From positions 1 through 64,000 of the forward strand of contig CP119313.1 in NCBI GenBank assembly GCA_029202485.1: DNA of 64,000 bases, written 5' to 3'. The notes under the pieces were generated by a model that was given only the letters and a program-made list of their open reading frames with translations, did not search any database and was not told the DNA's origin. The stretch's first letter is position 1, and the number at the start of each line of letters is the position of its first letter. Shown one piece after another: positions 23,928 through 32,880 of the stretch. Position numbers and translations under genes: made by a program. Source of the stretch: Candidatus Pedobacter colombiensis. GTDB lineage: Bacteria > Bacteroidota > Bacteroidia > Sphingobacteriales > Sphingobacteriaceae.

Positions 23928-23946
23928 CCATTTAACACTTAAAGAA

Positions 23947-25683
23947 ATGACAACAAATCGACTATATCAAAAACATTCATGGGGATTGGACCTGTCGCTG
24001 ATCGCTTTGGTTCTCTTTACCATAGTATCCTGTAATAAAGACTTTGATCATAAGCTGGATCTTTCTGAGAAAGGGCAGGAGCAGCAAGGTAACAGGATAC
24101 CAAAAGTATTGTACATCATTGTTGATGGTGCACGTGGTGCGGCAATTAATACCATTCAGGCACCTACATTAACCGAGATCAGTGAAAATGCGATGCAAAC
24201 CTTTAGTGGCGTAAGTGATGCTAATGGGCTCGCTTCAACAAGCTGGGCCGATATGCTCACCGGGGTAAACAAAGCTAAACATAAAGTAACACAGGCTGAT
24301 TTTAAAGGGAATAACCTGGTAAATTATCCTATGTTCTTTAAACAGATCAAACAGAATAATGCAAATCTTCGTACAGCTGCATTTTCTGCTACACCTGCAT
24401 TTAGCCAAAATCTGGTTAGCAATGCGGATGTAAACCAAAACTTCAATAATGATGATTTTGCGGTAAAAACAGCACTCGTTGCCGAATTAAAAAATGAACA
24501 GGCCAGCGTAGTATTGGCCGAGTTTAATGGGGTGGAGCGTGCCGGGTTGCAATACGGATATGCAGCGAGCATCCCACAATACAGCACTGCGGTGTTGACC
24601 GTTGATTCCTACATTGGTGAGGCGATGAATACCTTAAGACAACGTCCGAATTATGAGAAAGAAAACTGGTTGGTTATTGTGGCTTCAAATCGTGGCGGTA
24701 ACTTAAACGTGCCTCCTGGACAGAATGATGGGACTTTATTTAGCAATCCTTTGTTAAATAGCTTTGTTATCCTGTATAACCCTCGTTTTTCATACCAATA
24801 TTATGCTAAGCCAAATACAACAGAACTACCTTACGAAGGAAAGGCTGTGCCATTGGCAAATGATTCTACCGCAAATATTCCTGCTGATAAAGCTGCTAAA
24901 TACAATTTTGGGACAACAGGTGACTTTACAGTTGAATTTAAAATTAAAGTACTAAGGTTGGCTACCGGGACAAGTAATGCCCCAATCCTATTTAAAACAA
25001 GTAGTCCGGCAAACTCTACTACTGGGTGGTGGGTTATTCATTCCGGTGTTAACGGGAACTGGAGGTTAGGTGGTTTACCTGCATCAGTGATGGTGGCCAA
25101 TCAACCGACCCTTAACGTTGGTGAATGGTATACTTTAGGATTTAAAATTTATACCGAAAGTGGAAAAAGATGGGTGATGATTTATCAGGATGGAGTAAAA
25201 GCTTATGCAAATCCCGTAGACATTACCAATAGGAATGTAAACAACAATGAAGAATTGGTAGCCGGATATAGATCTGGTTATGGGAACTCGGCAAAACAAC
25301 TTATTACCGAGATCAAAATCTTTAATGTAGCCATACCGGACAATGTGATTCTTGCTTATGCTTGTAAAGGGGCAATCAGTCCTACTCATCCTTACTATAA
25401 TAACTTAATAGGCTACTGGCCAGCAACGGATGGATCGAGTGGCACTTTACAGGATAAAAGCCCTTTTAAAAATGATTTTATTTTAAAAAATAAATATGAC
25501 TGGATGGCATTCAGTGATTATTCACCAAAATTATGTGTGGACCTACCTGATGATATTTATACCCAGATTCCAAATGGGATTGACATCCCTAGGGTAATCT
25601 ATGGATGGATGAATATTAAAATCCTAAACATGGGACTGGATGGCAAAACCTGGATACCTATTTATAATGATGTTAAACCTTAA
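23947..25683 (+). CDS. Degenerate alkaline-phosphatase-fold/LamG lipoprotein 1 (DUF4983-like)
   Basis: A 578-residue lipoprotein (TIVSC-NKD). Residues about 50-270 match the nucleotide pyrophosphatase/alkaline-phosphatase fold: KVLYIIVDGARG keeps the first metal Asp (D60). The later D..H..G ligand motif instead reads FNGVERAGLQYG (E197, L201). The usual DHG motif reads SNRGG (248-251), and the nucleophile position aligns with Ala in LASTSWADMLTGV. A LamG/concanavalin-like domain follows (about 319-470), then a GYWPATDG segment typical of DUF4983 proteins. I infer a binding protein rather than an enzyme. It has a paralogue at 27195, and the pair flanks the M60 peptidase. Confidence 0.82.
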   Translation: MTTNRLYQKHSWGLDLSLIALVLFTIVSCNKDFDHKLDLSEKGQEQQGNRIPKVLYIIVDGARGAAINTIQAPTLTEISENAMQTFSGVSDANGLASTSWADMLTGVNKAKHKVTQADFKGNNLVNYPMFFKQIKQNNANLRTAAFSATPAFSQNLVSNADVNQNFNNDDFAVKTALVAELKNEQASVVLAEFNGVERAGLQYGYAASIPQYSTAVLTVDSYIGEAMNTLRQRPNYEKENWLVIVASNRGGNLNVPPGQNDGTLFSNPLLNSFVILYNPRFSYQYYAKPNTTELPYEGKAVPLANDSTANIPADKAAKYNFGTTGDFTVEFKIKVLRLATGTSNAPILFKTSSPANSTTGWWVIHSGVNGNWRLGGLPASVMVANQPTLNVGEWYTLGFKIYTESGKRWVMIYQDGVKAYANPVDITNRNVNNNEELVAGYRSGYGNSAKQLITEIKIFNVAIPDNVILAYACKGAISPTHPYYNNLIGYWPATDGSSGTLQDKSPFKNDFILKNKYDWMAFSDYSPKLCVDLPDDIYTQIPNGIDIPRVIYGWMNIKILNMGLDGKTWIPIYNDVKP

Positions 25684-25693
25684 CCCTGGAAAA

Positions 25694-27157
25694 ATGATGA
25701 AACAGACAACACTTTTTAAAAGCATTGGGATGTTACTCCTTTTGGGTGCAATGATGAGCTGTACCAAAAACTATGGTATTCAGTATCCTGAAGGAACAAC
25801 TGATAACAATCACCCGAAAGATACGGTAGAGCTGGTATTAGATACCTCGATGTTTAAAGTCGACAAGTCTCAGTTCAATGCCGCAAGGGTTTTTCCGGGG
25901 ATGGTAGGTATTGAAGAACCAAGGCTTAAGGATTATAAGGTAACAATGGATTTGGATTATATTCAGGTTAAATCCAGTGATCTTAGGATCAGTGTGGCCC
26001 CTCAGGGTTGGTTTAGCACGGGTACTTATGCGCCTCCGGGAGAATTGATTACGATTAAAGTTCCTAATGATACTTATGGCTTAGCTGTTCAGATTGGTGC
26101 ACATGATGATAATCTGACCGGTCAGTCTCCCTTACAGCGTGCGCCTCTTATTTTTACCCGCGTACAGTTGTTTCCGGGCATAAATTATGTTCGTAACCCA
26201 TATGGAGGAAGTATCTTTATTATTCCCAGCAGATCGCTTGGTCGCAAGGTAGATCTGGTATTTAGTGGAGCGGTTAAATCGCCGGATTTTGTACTTGGTG
26301 AAACTACTGATGCGGAATGGAAGGCCATGATTGCTAAAACTACGGTGCCATGGTTTGAGCTGCGCAGTAAGCGGATCATTTTTACCCTGCCAACCAATAA
26401 ACTGGCTAAATTTCCAATTGAAAGCCCAACAGCATTAATGACCGCCTGGGATGATGAGATCTTGAAAAGCTATTGGGAATGGTATGGTTTGTCGGAAACC
26501 ACCAGCGATGTGAGGAATAGAAATCCTACACTACCATGGCGTATTGTACACGATATTCAACCAAGTGTAGGTGCTCAGCATTCCGGATATCCGGTGGTTG
26601 CCATGGCAAATGACAATTATTTTAAGCAGGCAGTTACCCTAAGCCTTGTTGTTGGCTCTAACTGGGGTACCTATCATGAACTTGGCCACAACATGCAAAT
26701 GGGCTCAACATGGAGTTGGCCTGATCTGGGTGAGGTGTCTAATAACCTATTCTCTTTAAAGGTCACCAACAGGCATGGTTATAAACACAGTAACATTTTT
26801 CGTGCTATGCCGGCAACAATAGCTTTTGCTTCTACAGCTAATCCGACCAATGCCAAGAAATTTACTGATGCTTCAGGCGATGCCCGGATGGGGATGTTCA
26901 TCCAGATCTTTGAAAGATATGGATACGATTTTATGACTTACCTGTGTACATCAGCACGTATGGCAAGGTTTGGTGCGGGAAATGATCAGGATAAAAAGGA
27001 TTTCTTTTACGAGCGGCTTTCTGAGTGGACTAAAAAAGACATGGAGCCCTTCATGAAACAATGGGGGCTGTATGTTAGTTCCGTTTCCAAAAATAAGATT
27101 GCAGCACAGTTTCCATTGTTAACCGAACAGGTTTGGTTGTTCGATCCAAGTAAATAA
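25694..27157 (+). CDS. M60-like zinc metallopeptidase lipoprotein (enhancin/mucinase type)
   Basis: The protein has 487 residues from the ATG at 25694; an upstream in-frame start would overlap the previous gene. The lipobox is AMMSC-TKN. The gluzincin motif HELGH (328-332) is followed by a third ligand, Glu347 in LGEVSNN, fitting HExxH(8-28)E of peptidase M60. Upstream sequences GTYAPPGELITI and RNPYGGSIFI are typical of the family's N-terminal region. Characterised M60 proteins cleave O-glycosylated mucin-like polypeptides. A glycoprotein substrate is therefore likely here, with the glycosidases downstream trimming the released glycans. No separate carbohydrate-binding module is visible; the two LamG neighbours may supply that role. 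Confidence 0.92.
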   Translation: MMKQTTLFKSIGMLLLLGAMMSCTKNYGIQYPEGTTDNNHPKDTVELVLDTSMFKVDKSQFNAARVFPGMVGIEEPRLKDYKVTMDLDYIQVKSSDLRISVAPQGWFSTGTYAPPGELITIKVPNDTYGLAVQIGAHDDNLTGQSPLQRAPLIFTRVQLFPGINYVRNPYGGSIFIIPSRSLGRKVDLVFSGAVKSPDFVLGETTDAEWKAMIAKTTVPWFELRSKRIIFTLPTNKLAKFPIESPTALMTAWDDEILKSYWEWYGLSETTSDVRNRNPTLPWRIVHDIQPSVGAQHSGYPVVAMANDNYFKQAVTLSLVVGSNWGTYHELGHNMQMGSTWSWPDLGEVSNNLFSLKVTNRHGYKHSNIFRAMPATIAFASTANPTNAKKFTDASGDARMGMFIQIFERYGYDFMTYLCTSARMARFGAGNDQDKKDFFYERLSEWTKKDMEPFMKQWGLYVSSVSKNKIAAQFPLLTEQVWLFDPSK

Positions 27158-27194
27158 GATCATAAAAGTTTTATAACAAATAATCATTACAGGA

Positions 27195-28931
27195 ATGAGA
27201 AGAATATTTAAGTCACTTAGCTATAGAACTTTCGCTACGGCGCTTGTTGTGGTCGTTCTGACCTTGATTTGCCTGCAAGGTTGTAAAAGATACTACGACC
27301 CTCCTTATATAAATGAAGAACCGCAAAATGTTGCCAAGAAAAGAAGGAAGGTCTTGCTGGTTGTCATAGATGGAGCTGTCGGTATTGATGTAAAAAGAAT
27401 AGCACCCCCAAAAATTACCGCCATGCTGGCCAATAGTAAATACAGTTGGGATGGCCTTTCTGATATTATACCAACTGATGCTGGAAACTGGAAAAATATC
27501 ATGACAGGTGTGGGTACAAGTAAACACGAAATCATTGACGAGTCATTTGATGTGCCTGACCTTGGTGATGGACATGAACATGACGCCGGCAATCCCACTT
27601 ACCCTTCTTTGATTGAAAGGCTTCAGGCTTCAGGAAAGATCAGGAAATCTGTGGGGATCACTTCATGGGCCGCATTAAATAATAAGCTATTTATTTATGG
27701 TGATGAACCTATTCAAGTTGGCAGTGATCTCGCCGCTAAAGATACGGCCGTGGTCAAACTGAAATCTATAACAGACGACCTGGTGATCGTTAACTTTAAT
27801 GAAGTGAACAAAGCGGGACTCAGTTATGGTTACTCTGCTGATGTGCCAGAATATAAAGCGGCCGTTTTAGCGACAGATGGCTACATTGGAGAGCTTTTAG
27901 AAACCATTAAAGCCAGAAAAACTTACAAAAGTGAAGAGTGGTTGGTGGTAGTTACTTCTACACATGGTGGATTGAATAAAGGATTTACTTCGGGTAACAA
28001 AAGGGAAAGAAACATTTTTACACTTTATTATTGTGAAGGTTTTAAAGGTGAAGAGATCGTATCGCTTCCTGTTACTGATGCAATTACGCTAACTAATAAA
28101 ACAACAGTGGCAACATTGCCTGCTGTAGATGCCTCAATTTATAATCCGGGAAAAACAGCCGACTTTACTGTACAGTTTAAAGTGTTCCTAAAAACTAAAC
28201 AATCTGGTACAACATCACATTCTGTATTGTTATCAAAAATAAGTCACGCTTATAGCAGTTCTAATGGCTGGGAATTTATGGTTGACGCATCTAGCCAGAA
28301 ATTTAGGCTTATACTAGGAGATGGAACCCTAACTTTTTTTTACGGGCCCTCATCATCGGAATTAAATGTGTGGTATACTTTAGCCTTTAAAATATTTACC
28401 AAGGAAGGAAAACGTTACGGTCAATTTTTTGTTAATGGTATTCCGGCTGCGGCTCCAACAGATATAACAGGAAGAACCTTTGGGAATGCCACTGGTGACC
28501 TTGTTGCAGGTCCCATCGCCAGCTCTCTTGGTGTATGTTCTGAAGTTGTAAGTAATGTAGCCATATACAACACAGCACTTTCTGATGCTGCTATAGCCGA
28601 TTTTGCTTGCCAAAATGAGTTGACAAACGCTGATCCATATTACCCGAATTTAATCGGATACTGGCCATGTTCAGAAGGGACCGGTACATTTTTCGTGAAT
28701 AAAAGCCCACTTGCAGTAGGGAAAAATATGGTGATCACAAATACAACAGCCTGGAGTACCATGAGCCGTTGGAGCTGTACACCTCCTCCAGCAGATCGAA
28801 CAAACTTGGTGGTACAGAATATAGATATTGCACCTCAGATCTATTACTGGTACGGCGTTAACATCCCGGATAATTGGGGTGTTGAAGGAAAGGTATTCCT
28901 GGAACGCTTCGAATCTGAATTTATAAAATAG
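27195..28931 (+). CDS. Degenerate alkaline-phosphatase-fold/LamG lipoprotein 2 (DUF4983-like)
   Basis: A 578-residue paralogue of the protein at 23947, the same length. The lipobox is CLQGC-KRYYD. It retains D59 (VLLVVIDGAVG), but the ligand motif reads FNEVNKAGLSYG (N205 for Asp, L209 for His). The DHG motif reads STHGG, keeping only H257. The nucleophile position aligns with Asp in PTDAGNWKNIMTG. A LamG-like domain (about 315-460) and the C-terminal GYWPCSEGTG segment follow. Probably it is a non-catalytic surface-binding protein. It sits directly after the M60 peptidase gene. Confidence 0.82.
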   Translation: MRRIFKSLSYRTFATALVVVVLTLICLQGCKRYYDPPYINEEPQNVAKKRRKVLLVVIDGAVGIDVKRIAPPKITAMLANSKYSWDGLSDIIPTDAGNWKNIMTGVGTSKHEIIDESFDVPDLGDGHEHDAGNPTYPSLIERLQASGKIRKSVGITSWAALNNKLFIYGDEPIQVGSDLAAKDTAVVKLKSITDDLVIVNFNEVNKAGLSYGYSADVPEYKAAVLATDGYIGELLETIKARKTYKSEEWLVVVTSTHGGLNKGFTSGNKRERNIFTLYYCEGFKGEEIVSLPVTDAITLTNKTTVATLPAVDASIYNPGKTADFTVQFKVFLKTKQSGTTSHSVLLSKISHAYSSSNGWEFMVDASSQKFRLILGDGTLTFFYGPSSSELNVWYTLAFKIFTKEGKRYGQFFVNGIPAAAPTDITGRTFGNATGDLVAGPIASSLGVCSEVVSNVAIYNTALSDAAIADFACQNELTNADPYYPNLIGYWPCSEGTGTFFVNKSPLAVGKNMVITNTTAWSTMSRWSCTPPPADRTNLVVQNIDIAPQIYYWYGVNIPDNWGVEGKVFLERFESEFIK

Positions 28932-28944
28932 TACCATAAACCAT

Positions 28945-28973
28945 TGGGTGCAAATGCAAAGTGTTTGCACCCA
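28945..28973 (+). other. Intercistronic hairpin
   Basis: A perfect 10-bp stem (TGGGTGCAAA, 28945-28954, with 28964-28973) with a 9-nt loop sits in the 66-nt gap before the NHL gene. No T-run follows, so it looks more like an mRNA stability, processing or attenuation element than a full terminator. Confidence 0.55.
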
Positions 28974-28997
28974 TTATAAACCAAAAAACAAACCAGT

Positions 28998-31268
28998 ATG
29001 AAAAGATATTTTTACTATGCTGTTCAGGTTGTCATTTTGCTGGTCGTATTTATGGCCTGTAAAAAGTTAACCACGGATGCTTTTCAGGAACATCCGATTT
29101 TGACCGCACCACTTAACATCACTGTGGTTAACGATGATGACCAACTCCCTGTTGTTGGTGTAAAGGTGATCATTAGCCGTAAAACCTCTCCAAAAGATGA
29201 TTACATAAGGGTTGATACTGTACGTACCGATCAAAAAGGGCAGATCAATGGTTACATACTTCCTTATCCGAACTTTTTAAAAATAGAAGTAGATACGACT
29301 TATTACCATAAAGGAGAGCAGACCCTTGAGTTTACAACTGAAAATGGTGGTAGTGTAATGCTGCACACCACGCCAAAATATGGGATGGCGCCTTTAAGCA
29401 TTGCAGTAACCAATAGCACAACTGCGGCTCCGATTCCGGGTTTAGCGCTTTCTGTTAGTAGCCGTGCGCCGGAACAGACACAATGGCTTTCTACCGGCCC
29501 CGAAAATGCAGATGTTACGGGTAAGTTGATGGTTTCGCTGCCTTATCCAAACGAGGTTAGGGTAGCTGTAGCCGATACCATTAAGTATTTTCCAGATACA
29601 GTAGTAACCAACCTTAAAAATGTAAGGGGAGAAACTGTGAGTTTAAAAACTGAATTAAAGCCATTAACTGTACCACTTGAAGTTACTGTGCTGGATAAAG
29701 ATAATCAGAGTCCATTGGCTAATTTAGAGATTGCTGTATTGCAAAAGCTGACTGGTGAAGCTGATTTCAAAGACATTGGACTGCTTGGTACAACAGATGT
29801 TAAAGGTAAAGTAACACTGAATGCTCCATACTCCGGGGAGGTGTTGGTGAAAACAAATGATGATTTGTATTACCTGGCAGATAGTTATATCACTCGTCTG
29901 GCTTATGAGAAAAACAGGAAAATAACCTTACTATCTAAACTTCAAAATCCTGTAGTTCCGGTAGAGCTGAGTGTATTCAGTGCAGTATATGGCATAAATA
30001 ATAAAAGAGCTGCTTTTGGCGTGCCTGTAAAAGTAAGTTATAGGAAAAAGGGACAAACTACATTTACTGATTTTATAACCAGTAGTATAGCCGCTAATGG
30101 TAAGTTGACAATGAGTATTCCATATGGGGAGGAGTTTAAATTTGTGGTAGCTGGAGATCAGATTTTTACGGATAAAGCTATTACCTATATCAATGTCGGT
30201 GGTACATTGAAAGCTATAGATTTTGCACTAGAAGTAGGCCCAGCTAAATATCCAGAACCGATATTAACCAATCTGCAGGTCGGTACTCTGGCTTTGAATA
30301 ATTCCTTAAGTGTGACCGGACCTCAGGATATCGTAATTGATAAATTAGGTAACCGTTACATATCTGAAGGAGCGGGAAATAGAGTGCTTCGCGTTGATCG
30401 CTTTGGAAATACCACTGTTCTTGCTGGTACTGGTGTTTCAGGTTTTCAGGATGGAGATGGTGCAACAGCTAAATTTAATGGTCCATGGAGCCTGGTGATA
30501 GATAAGGATGGTAATTTGTATGCTACAGACAATACTGCTTCCGGAGCAACTTCGCATCGTGTTCGTAAAATTACTCTCGACGCAAACTATAAGGCAAATG
30601 TAAGTACAGTTGCAGGTGGTGCAAGTTCCGGTGGTACCGATGGAGTCGGTACGGCTGCCAGCTTTAATCGACCATCTGGTCTTTGTTATGATGAAGCACG
30701 GAATTGTTTATATGTGGCTGAATGGAGTGGTCATCGGGTACGGAAAATTGATTTGACTACCAATACAGTAAGCTTAGTTGCCGGTAGCGGATCCGCTGGC
30801 GTAGCTGCTGGTGTAGGTGCTTCAGCAACATTCAATTTCCCTTGGGGTATAAAATTAAGTGCTGATGGCACTTCTTTATATGTTACTAGTGGACAGGGTA
30901 ATGGTTTAAGTAAAATTAGATTATCTGACAATAATGTAACAGTACTTTCGCTAGTGAAAACAGGATTTGGGACACCCAGAGGCATTTATGTTAGTCCAGG
31001 TAACAAGGTGATTATTGCAAGTATGAGTGGTTACTATATCTCTACAATGGTGACAGAAAACGCTGGGAATGGCTCAACTTTTAACCTTCTAACTGGTTCC
31101 GGAACAATAACCAAAGGGTATGTAGATGGTCCTGCCGCTTCGGCCAAATTTGGTGGTGCTTTGGGGGTTGCCTATGATCCGTATACCGGAACATTTTACA
31201 TCGCAGATGGCGACATCTCTACCGGTAACAATGTGGTAAGAACAATGAAATCATCAGATATTAAATAA
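28998..31268 (+). CDS. Lipoprotein with four Ig-like repeats and an NHL beta-propeller
   Basis: A 756-residue lipoprotein (FMAC-KKLTTD). Residues about 38-420 comprise four tandem beta-sandwich-like repeats beginning at about residues 38, 131, 224 and 320, each opening with a variant of P-L-x-[IV]-x-V and a [GN][VL].[VLI].[IV] strand, period about 94 residues. The C-terminal part (about 440-756) is an NHL propeller with repeats such as PQDIVIDKLGNRYISEGAGN, PWSLVIDKDGNLYATDN, PSGLCYDEARNCLYVAEWSG and ALGVAYDPYTGTFYIADG. The repeats probably act as a stalk placing the propeller away from the membrane. No catalytic motif is seen. It ends the surface-lipoprotein block. Confidence 0.85.
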   Translation: MKRYFYYAVQVVILLVVFMACKKLTTDAFQEHPILTAPLNITVVNDDDQLPVVGVKVIISRKTSPKDDYIRVDTVRTDQKGQINGYILPYPNFLKIEVDTTYYHKGEQTLEFTTENGGSVMLHTTPKYGMAPLSIAVTNSTTAAPIPGLALSVSSRAPEQTQWLSTGPENADVTGKLMVSLPYPNEVRVAVADTIKYFPDTVVTNLKNVRGETVSLKTELKPLTVPLEVTVLDKDNQSPLANLEIAVLQKLTGEADFKDIGLLGTTDVKGKVTLNAPYSGEVLVKTNDDLYYLADSYITRLAYEKNRKITLLSKLQNPVVPVELSVFSAVYGINNKRAAFGVPVKVSYRKKGQTTFTDFITSSIAANGKLTMSIPYGEEFKFVVAGDQIFTDKAITYINVGGTLKAIDFALEVGPAKYPEPILTNLQVGTLALNNSLSVTGPQDIVIDKLGNRYISEGAGNRVLRVDRFGNTTVLAGTGVSGFQDGDGATAKFNGPWSLVIDKDGNLYATDNTASGATSHRVRKITLDANYKANVSTVAGGASSGGTDGVGTAASFNRPSGLCYDEARNCLYVAEWSGHRVRKIDLTTNTVSLVAGSGSAGVAAGVGASATFNFPWGIKLSADGTSLYVTSGQGNGLSKIRLSDNNVTVLSLVKTGFGTPRGIYVSPGNKVIIASMSGYYISTMVTENAGNGSTFNLLTGSGTITKGYVDGPAASAKFGGALGVAYDPYTGTFYIADGDISTGNNVVRTMKSSDIK

Positions 31269-31308
31269 TTAAAATACAATTCATAAAAACTGATCTGAAT
31301 TACAAACT

Positions 31309-31332
31309 GCAGGCATGTTCATACATGCCTGC
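31309..31332 (+). terminator. Hairpin between lipoprotein block and glycosidase genes
   Basis: A perfect 10-bp stem (GCAGGCATGT, 31309-31318, with 31323-31332) has a TCAT loop and is followed by TTAAAACTTAAA. The downstream T-run is weak, so this may be a partial terminator that lowers expression of the glycosidase genes relative to the transport genes. Confidence 0.5.
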
Positions 31333-31384
31333 TTAAAACTTAAAAAATGGAATCTTATCAATGGTATAAAATCGGAAATCAATA

Positions 31385-32827
31385 ATGAAAAGGATCTTAC
31401 TTGCATGCATATGCACAGGGCTCTGGTTTAGTCCGGCTTCCATAAAAGCGCAACAAACTACACCTGTTGCTACTAAAATCGAATTAAGACACGGTAGTCA
31501 TCGGATAGGTAAGCGCACCGACGAGGTGATGCAGAAGTGGCGTGGCTATGGCTTAGGCCAATTTATCCACTGGGGCTTGTACGCAATTCCCGGCGGAGAG
31601 TGGAATGGGAAGCAATACAATGGTGCTGCCGAATGGATACGCTCCTGGAATGGTATCTCAAAATCTACCTACGACTCACTGATTTACAGATTCAATCCTG
31701 TAAATTTCAATGCGAACGAGTGGGCGGCAACAGCCAAACAAATGGGGGCTAAATACGTAACCATAACTACCAAACACCATGATGGCTTCTGCTTATGGCC
31801 AAGTAAATCTACTTCATACACTATTGCCAATTCCCCATGGAAAAAAGACATCATGAAACCTTTGGTAGATGCCTATGATAAAGCAGGTATAGATGTGATC
31901 CTTTATTTCTCTATCATGGACTGGAACCATCCGGGATGGCGTTACGACATCAAAACGAAGGAAGACAGCATCGCCTTTGAAGGTTTTAAACAATTTACCC
32001 GCAACCAACTGATAGAGTTGCTGACCATGTATCCAACAGCTAAAGGTTTATGGTTTGATGGAACCTGGGATAAGTCATGGGTAAAACAAGCCGAATTCGC
32101 AGATCAACTGGAAACAGAAATGCGTAAACTCAGACCGGGACTGATTATAGGTAGTCGCTTCCGTGCTGATGAAAACGGTAAACGTCATTTCGATTCTAAT
32201 AATGTGTTAATGGGTGATTACGAGCAAGGTTGGGAACGTAAATTGCCTAGCAAAATAGAAGATGTACATGGCAACGATTGGGATTGTGTAATGACTGTGC
32301 CAGAAAACCAATGGGGATATAATAAGGCCTGGAAGGGACACATCAAAACAGCCAATGAGTTGATAGAAATGACTGCAAAGTCTGTTTCCCTTGGGGGAAA
32401 CTTCGTACTCAACTTTGGTCCGCAGGGTGATGGAGCCATCAGAAAAGAAGAAAAGCAATTGGCAATGCAAATCGGCAATTGGATGAAAACAAATAGCGAA
32501 GCCATTTATAATTGTCAGTATGCTGGATTGGAAAAACAGGATTGGGGTTATTTCACTCAAAAAACAGGAAGTAATAAATTGTACATGATTGTATTCAATA
32601 TCCCTGTTTCGGGTGCTTACCGTGTAAAGCTACCTGCAAAAATGGGCATTGCTAAAGCCTACCCCCTGGCTAAACCTGCACAAAGTTTAACAACAGAGGA
32701 AATCCATACCAACGAGTATTTTATTCAGCTTAAAAACCAAGCCTTAGACCAGCCTTTTGTTATTGTTTTAGAGACAACAAACACTACGGGCAATAGCGGA
32801 AATGTTTACGATAAAGCAAAAACATAA
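31385..32827 (+). CDS. Alpha-L-fucosidase, glycoside hydrolase family 29
   Basis: A 480-residue secreted enzyme with a signal peptide (about 1-22, ...ASIKA-QQ). GH29 hallmarks are KWRGYGLGQFIHWGLYAIPGGEW, YVTITTKHHDGFCLWPSKST, and GLWFDGTW holding the retaining nucleophile Asp225. LGGNFVLNFGPQGDG follows. It removes terminal alpha-linked fucose from oligosaccharides in the periplasm. An ATG at 31347 is not used because it is soon closed; the call at 31385 starts directly at MKRILL. It is the first of three enzymes after the hairpin at 31309. The exact linkage (1,2/1,3/1,4/1,6) cannot be read from sequence. Confidence 0.95.
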   Translation: MKRILLACICTGLWFSPASIKAQQTTPVATKIELRHGSHRIGKRTDEVMQKWRGYGLGQFIHWGLYAIPGGEWNGKQYNGAAEWIRSWNGISKSTYDSLIYRFNPVNFNANEWAATAKQMGAKYVTITTKHHDGFCLWPSKSTSYTIANSPWKKDIMKPLVDAYDKAGIDVILYFSIMDWNHPGWRYDIKTKEDSIAFEGFKQFTRNQLIELLTMYPTAKGLWFDGTWDKSWVKQAEFADQLETEMRKLRPGLIIGSRFRADENGKRHFDSNNVLMGDYEQGWERKLPSKIEDVHGNDWDCVMTVPENQWGYNKAWKGHIKTANELIEMTAKSVSLGGNFVLNFGPQGDGAIRKEEKQLAMQIGNWMKTNSEAIYNCQYAGLEKQDWGYFTQKTGSNKLYMIVFNIPVSGAYRVKLPAKMGIAKAYPLAKPAQSLTTEEIHTNEYFIQLKNQALDQPFVIVLETTNTTGNSGNVYDKAKT

Positions 32828-32880
32828 GCCAGGATTACAGTATACACACAAAGGAATACAACAACACACATACAGAAACT

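Noticed and set aside
23947..25683. Calling the phosphatase-fold proteins active phosphodiesterases or sulfatases
   Set aside because: The metal ligands and nucleophile expected for that superfamily are replaced, and no sulfatase C-x-P-x-R motif is present.
28945..28973. Hairpin as a definite transcription terminator
   Set aside because: No T-run follows and the next gene continues the same lipoprotein series.
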